From UBA4733 sp036734945 (lineage in GTDB: Bacteria > Chloroflexota > UBA4733): 64,000 nt of DNA. The notes below the pieces were generated by a model. It saw only the letters and a list, made by a program, of their open reading frames with translations. It ran no database searches and was not told where the DNA came from. Numbering within the stretch: position 1 is the stretch's first letter; each line of letters begins with the position of its first letter. Shown piece by piece: positions 60,966 through 64,000 of the stretch. Where the stretch lies: assembly GCA_036734945.1 (NCBI GenBank), contig DAIMXP010000002.1, positions 1 through 64,000 of the forward strand, in the 5' to 3' direction. Made by a program: the position numbers and the translations under genes.

Positions 60966-62069
60966 GTGCCAAGCCTATCTGAGTACAAGCTCATCCTGGA
61001 ACATCTGGCGCTGCCGGCGCGAGCGCGGGTACTGGTGCTGTACGCCCGTTCGGCTGCCCTCTTGCTGGCGCTGCAGGAGCTTTCCGCCGGCGGCTCGGTC
61101 GTCGGGGTGGCGCCGGAACTGCCGGACTACACGCAACTGCAGAAGGAGATCGGCGCCAGGGCAGGGGCGGAAATCACCGTGGTACTGGAGAATTTGCTGA
61201 CGCCACCGGCTGCGGATCCGTTCGATTGCGCGCTGTTAGACACTGACGGCCCGGCAGGCCGCGGCAATAGCTATACCTTTCGACTCATTGACTATATTGT
61301 CGACAATGTCCGCCCTGGCGGCAGCGTCTGGCTGCAAGGATCCAATAGCCGCGGCTTGCAGACGTTCGTGCGTCGCCTTTCCTCACGCTGTGGCGAGGTC
61401 ACCGCCGTGAGTGTCGGCGGCGGCAAGCGTGCCTACCGAGCGCTGCGTCCGGCGGGTGGTGTGACGCCGACCGAAGGCGACGAGGCGCCCACCACCGTCC
61501 CCGTGGAAACGCAAGGAATCCGCTTTCAACTGACTGTGCAAGCGGGGGTCTTCAGCGGACGCAAACTTGACGACGCGACAGCGCTGCTGCTCGGCGCGCT
61601 GCGCCTGGCCAGGGGCGACGACGTGTTGGACCTGGGTTGCGGCGCAGGCGCCATCGGCATCACGGCAGCCCTGTTGGCGCTTGAAGGGCAAACGCTGTTG
61701 GTCGATTCCAGTCCCCTGGCCGTCCGTCTGGCCGAACGCAACCTCAGTGCCAACGGCATTGGCAATGCGACTGTGCTCCTGAGCGACGCTTATTCTGCCG
61801 TTCAAGGTCGGCGCTTTGATGTGATCGCTACCAATCCACCCTTCCATCAGCACTCCAAGGAGACGCGCGGCGTGGCAGAGCGTTTCGTGCGCGAGGCCCC
61901 CGACTTCCTGCGTCCCGGCGGACGCTTCTACGTCGTCGCCAACGCTTTCCTACCATATCAACGCACGATGGAGCGGGTCTTCAATGGCGTTGAAACGGTC
62001 GCATCGACGGCCAGCTACAAGGTATTGTGCGGCCTCGTTGGACCCACGACGGAAAAGGCGCAAGCCTGA
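60966..62069 (+). CDS. RsmC/RlmG-like class I methyltransferase
   Basis: A 367-residue protein with a duplicated Rossmann layout like RsmC. The N-terminal half is a degenerate methyltransferase fold (GGSVWLQGSNSRGLQTFVRR), and the C-terminal half is active: DDVLDLGCGAGAIGITAALL (AdoMet) and FDVIATNPPFHQHSKETRGV, the NPPF motif of N2-guanine 16S/23S rRNA methyltransferases. Start: GTG at 60966 with GGGGGGAA. It probably methylates rRNA guanine-N2; substrate position is not readable from sequence. Confidence 0.82.
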   Translation: MPSLSEYKLILEHLALPARARVLVLYARSAALLLALQELSAGGSVVGVAPELPDYTQLQKEIGARAGAEITVVLENLLTPPAADPFDCALLDTDGPAGRGNSYTFRLIDYIVDNVRPGGSVWLQGSNSRGLQTFVRRLSSRCGEVTAVSVGGGKRAYRALRPAGGVTPTEGDEAPTTVPVETQGIRFQLTVQAGVFSGRKLDDATALLLGALRLARGDDVLDLGCGAGAIGITAALLALEGQTLLVDSSPLAVRLAERNLSANGIGNATVLLSDAYSAVQGRRFDVIATNPPFHQHSKETRGVAERFVREAPDFLRPGGRFYVVANAFLPYQRTMERVFNGVETVASTASYKVLCGLVGPTTEKAQA

Positions 62070-62124
62070 CGCTGCCGAAGCAGCCAGTCGTGTTACACTC
62101 TTTGCTGGAGAGACAGACGTAGGC

Positions 62125-63642
62125 ATGCAGACGATTGAGCGCGTGCGCGGCATGTTGGATGCTGCGCCGGACGACGCCCGGCGTCTCGACGACCTCAGCG
62201 CTGCGCTGCTGCAACACTTTGCCGGCTACGGGTACCGCCCGGTCCATGTCCCAGTCGTGGAATTTGCCGAGCTTTTCCTGCGGAAGTCGGGCGCCGACAT
62301 CAGCGCTCGCATGTACAGCTTCGACGACCAGGGTGGACGGCGCGTAGCGCTGCGTCCCGAGTTCACCGCGCCGGTGCTGCGCGCCTTCCTGCAACTCACC
62401 GATCCGCCGCCCTTGCCGGCGCGCCTCGCCTATTCGGGCCCGGTCTTTCGCTACGAAAAGCCGCAGCGCGGTCGCTACCGCCAGTTCAGCCAGGCGGGTG
62501 TCGAGTTGATCGGAGCCGAGCCGCCGTTCGCCGACGCCGAACTGCTGGCGATGTCGGCCGCCGCGCCGGCACTGCTGGGCCTCCGCGAGACGCGCATCGT
62601 CGTCGGGCACCTGGGCATCCTGCTCGCCTTTTTGTCGGCCCTGGAAGTCGATGGGCGCACCGAGGCCATCTTGCTACAGGGCCTGGAAACGTTGAAGAAG
62701 GGTCGTGAAGGCGCCCAGGTGTTGCGCCGCCTGCTGGGTCTGGCGCCGGACGACGCTGATCTCCCAGCGGCCACGCCGCCCGGCCCCCAGGGTGATCCGC
62801 AGGTGCAGGCTATCCTGGCCGGGCTGCCCCGCCCGGACGCCATCCTGCTGGTGCGCTCGCTGCTCGGCTCGATCAACACCGACGTCGGCGGCGGACGGGA
62901 ACCGGAGGAGATCGTCGACCGTCTGCTGGATCGGTTACGGGCGGGCGACCAGCGCGGCAAGGCGGAGCGCGCCATTGCCTTTATCCTGGAGCTGAGCCGG
63001 CTGGCCGGGCCGCGCCATCTGGCGCTACCACAGGCGGAGGAACTCATCAGCCGCTACGGCCTGTCGCCGGAGCCGCTGCAGGAGTTGGAACGCATCTGCC
63101 GGGTACTGGACAGCATGCAGTTCGATTGGTCCAACGTGACCATCGACCTGTCGCTGGGGCGCGGCTTGCAGTACTACACCGGGCTGGTCTTCGAGGTCTA
63201 CGGCCAGGGGCTCGGCAGTGAGGACCAGTTGTGCGGCGGCGGGCGCTACGACGGCCTGGCGCGCGCCCTCGGCAGCAAGCAGTCGATATCCGCTCTGGGA
63301 TGCTCGTGGGGCCTGGAACGCCTAGGCCTCCTGATCCAGGCGCCGGCCAGCAGCGAGGCCTGGCTGGATGCTGTAGTCGTGCCCGCCGCCGATACGTTCG
63401 GCTATGCCACGGAGGTCGCCCAGGCGTTACGCAGGCGCGGACTGCGGGTGGAGCTCGAGCTGCGCGAACGGAACTTGCGCGCCTCCGTCACCTTCGCCTC
63501 CCGGCGGCAGGCGCGCTGGCTGCTGGTGGCTGGCGAGCAGGATGCACGCGAACGGACGGTTCGCCTGCGGCATATGGAAACTGCACTCGAGCAGGTGGTG
63601 ACGTTCGCGGCACTGCAGGCAGAAGGCCTGGCGACGCCATGA
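62125..63642 (+). CDS. hisZ: HisZ-like ATP phosphoribosyltransferase regulatory subunit
   Basis: A 505-residue class II aaRS-like protein. Motif 2 is FRYEKPQRGRYRQFSQAGVE, the His-pocket-like segment is LGRGLQYYTGLVFEVYGQ, and motif 3 is GGGRYDGLARALGS with ALGCSWGLERLG. Residues about 410-500 form an anticodon-binding-like domain (DAVVVPAADTFGYATEVAQA). HisZ proteins usually lack that domain, so by structure it is between HisZ and HisRS. The 4-base overlap with hisG argues for the HisZ role. Start: ATG at 62125. Confidence 0.78.
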   Translation: MQTIERVRGMLDAAPDDARRLDDLSAALLQHFAGYGYRPVHVPVVEFAELFLRKSGADISARMYSFDDQGGRRVALRPEFTAPVLRAFLQLTDPPPLPARLAYSGPVFRYEKPQRGRYRQFSQAGVELIGAEPPFADAELLAMSAAAPALLGLRETRIVVGHLGILLAFLSALEVDGRTEAILLQGLETLKKGREGAQVLRRLLGLAPDDADLPAATPPGPQGDPQVQAILAGLPRPDAILLVRSLLGSINTDVGGGREPEEIVDRLLDRLRAGDQRGKAERAIAFILELSRLAGPRHLALPQAEELISRYGLSPEPLQELERICRVLDSMQFDWSNVTIDLSLGRGLQYYTGLVFEVYGQGLGSEDQLCGGGRYDGLARALGSKQSISALGCSWGLERLGLLIQAPASSEAWLDAVVVPAADTFGYATEVAQALRRRGLRVELELRERNLRASVTFASRRQARWLLVAGEQDARERTVRLRHMETALEQVVTFAALQAEGLATP

Positions 63643-64000
63643 CCGCGCCGCATTCCGACAGCCTGCGCCTGGCCCTCCCCAGCAAGGGACGGCCCTATGA
63701 GGAGACGCTGAGCTTCATGGCCGATTGCGGACTGTCGGTCTCCCGTCCCAACCCGCGCCAGTACGTTGCCAGCATTCCCGCCCTGGCGGACGTCACTGTC
63801 GTCTTTGATCACTCCAGCGAGATACCGGAGAAGCTGCGTGACGGCAGTGTCGATGTCGGCATCACGGGCACCGACTCGCTCTACGAGTCCGGTGAAGAGG
63901 ATGACGAACGCGCCGCCGTCATCGCCTACGACCTCGGCTTTTTGCGCGGACAACTGGTGCTGGCCGTGCCGGATGCCTGGATCGACGTCTGGACGATCCA
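63639..64000 (+). CDS. hisG: ATP phosphoribosyltransferase catalytic subunit, partial
   Basis: The first 120 codons of HisG; it runs off the window. It begins MTAPHSDSLRLALPSKGRPY, with LSFMADCGLSV and the DVGITGTDSLYESGEED phosphate/PRPP-site segment of HisG. The short form that needs HisZ fits the neighbour. Start: ATG at 63639, overlapping the hisZ stop (ATGA). It catalyses the first step of histidine synthesis. Confidence 0.9.
   Translation, partial: MTAPHSDSLRLALPSKGRPYEETLSFMADCGLSVSRPNPRQYVASIPALADVTVVFDHSSEIPEKLRDGSVDVGITGTDSLYESGEEDDERAAVIAYDLGFLRGQLVLAVPDAWIDVWTI

Noticed and set aside
1..64000. rRNA, tRNA or CRISPR arrays
   Set aside because: None was recognised on reading either strand; a dedicated tRNA scan could still find one, but no gap shows the expected cloverleaf with CCA-type end.

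Overview
The window is 64 kb of GC-rich bacterial DNA. Gene content points to Chloroflexota, probably a Thermomicrobia-like or neighbouring lineage. The clues are solute-binding lipoproteins with long Ser/Thr/Ala linkers, three Uma2-family genes, an AfsR/LuxR-like NB-ARC-TPR regulator remnant, a MEDS-domain histidine kinase, HEPN/MNT and MazEF-like pairs, and a histidine locus with a hisZ-like gene. This placement is inference; there is no rRNA, tRNA or CRISPR array to settle it.

Layout. 1-11.3 kb (minus strand) is a catabolic and transport block: a class III aminotransferase, an SDR, a solute-binding lipoprotein, three tandem paralogous amidohydrolases, a Rieske ferredoxin, a glycoside-hydrolase-like protein, a broken 2-hydroxyacid dehydrogenase and a second lipoprotein with an internal stop. 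11.4-12.8 kb holds two toxin-antitoxin-like pairs (HEPN/MNT, DUF4258/YgiT). 12.87-14.07 kb is an IS element with clear ends and 7-bp target duplications. 14.2-21.7 kb (plus strand) has two more solute-binding lipoproteins, a 9-residue-repeat small protein next to an FAD oxidoreductase, and one permease pair without an ATPase. 21.7-26.5 kb is a graveyard of gene pieces around a MazEF-like pair and a duplicated 192-bp unit carrying a 36-codon micro-ORF. 26.6-31.7 kb has Uma2, a glycosyltransferase interrupted by TGA, a collapsed hybrid histidine kinase, a flavoprotein, an alpha/beta hydrolase and an XRE regulator. 31.9-44.8 kb is a defence island: an m4C-type methyltransferase, a 930-aa adenine methyltransferase overlapping an MBL-fold hydrolase, an XRE-ImmA/IrrE protein overlapping a PIN-like protein, a 2.5-kb rve-type transposon with long inverted repeats, and a helicase/restriction subunit whose front end the transposon has replaced. 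44.8-50.2 kb has an HTH-MEDS-histidine kinase fusion, an SDR, a cardiolipin-synthase-like protein and a ferritin-like protein followed by a strong terminator. 50.4-51.8 kb is a wrecked urease locus plus a DUF1116 fragment. 51.8-56.2 kb has Uma2, an S24/S26-like protein, and a membrane electron-transfer operon (NuoF-like, ferredoxin, small membrane protein, ferric-reductase-like). 56.4-64 kb is housekeeping: uvrC, Uma2, an IlvD/Edd dehydratase, an RsmC-like methyltransferase, hisZ and the start of hisG.

The strongest theme is gene erosion. At about ten loci a recognisable gene has lost its middle, gained an in-frame stop, or shifted frame, while neighbouring genes are intact with good ribosome-binding sites. 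Palindromic repeats sit between several genes, and a 49-bp repeat with its half-units lies inside transposon genes. The other candidates for new biology are the methyltransferase/MBL pair, the SIGS-repeat protein with its FAD partner, the duplicated micro-ORF unit, and the HTH-MEDS-kinase fusion.
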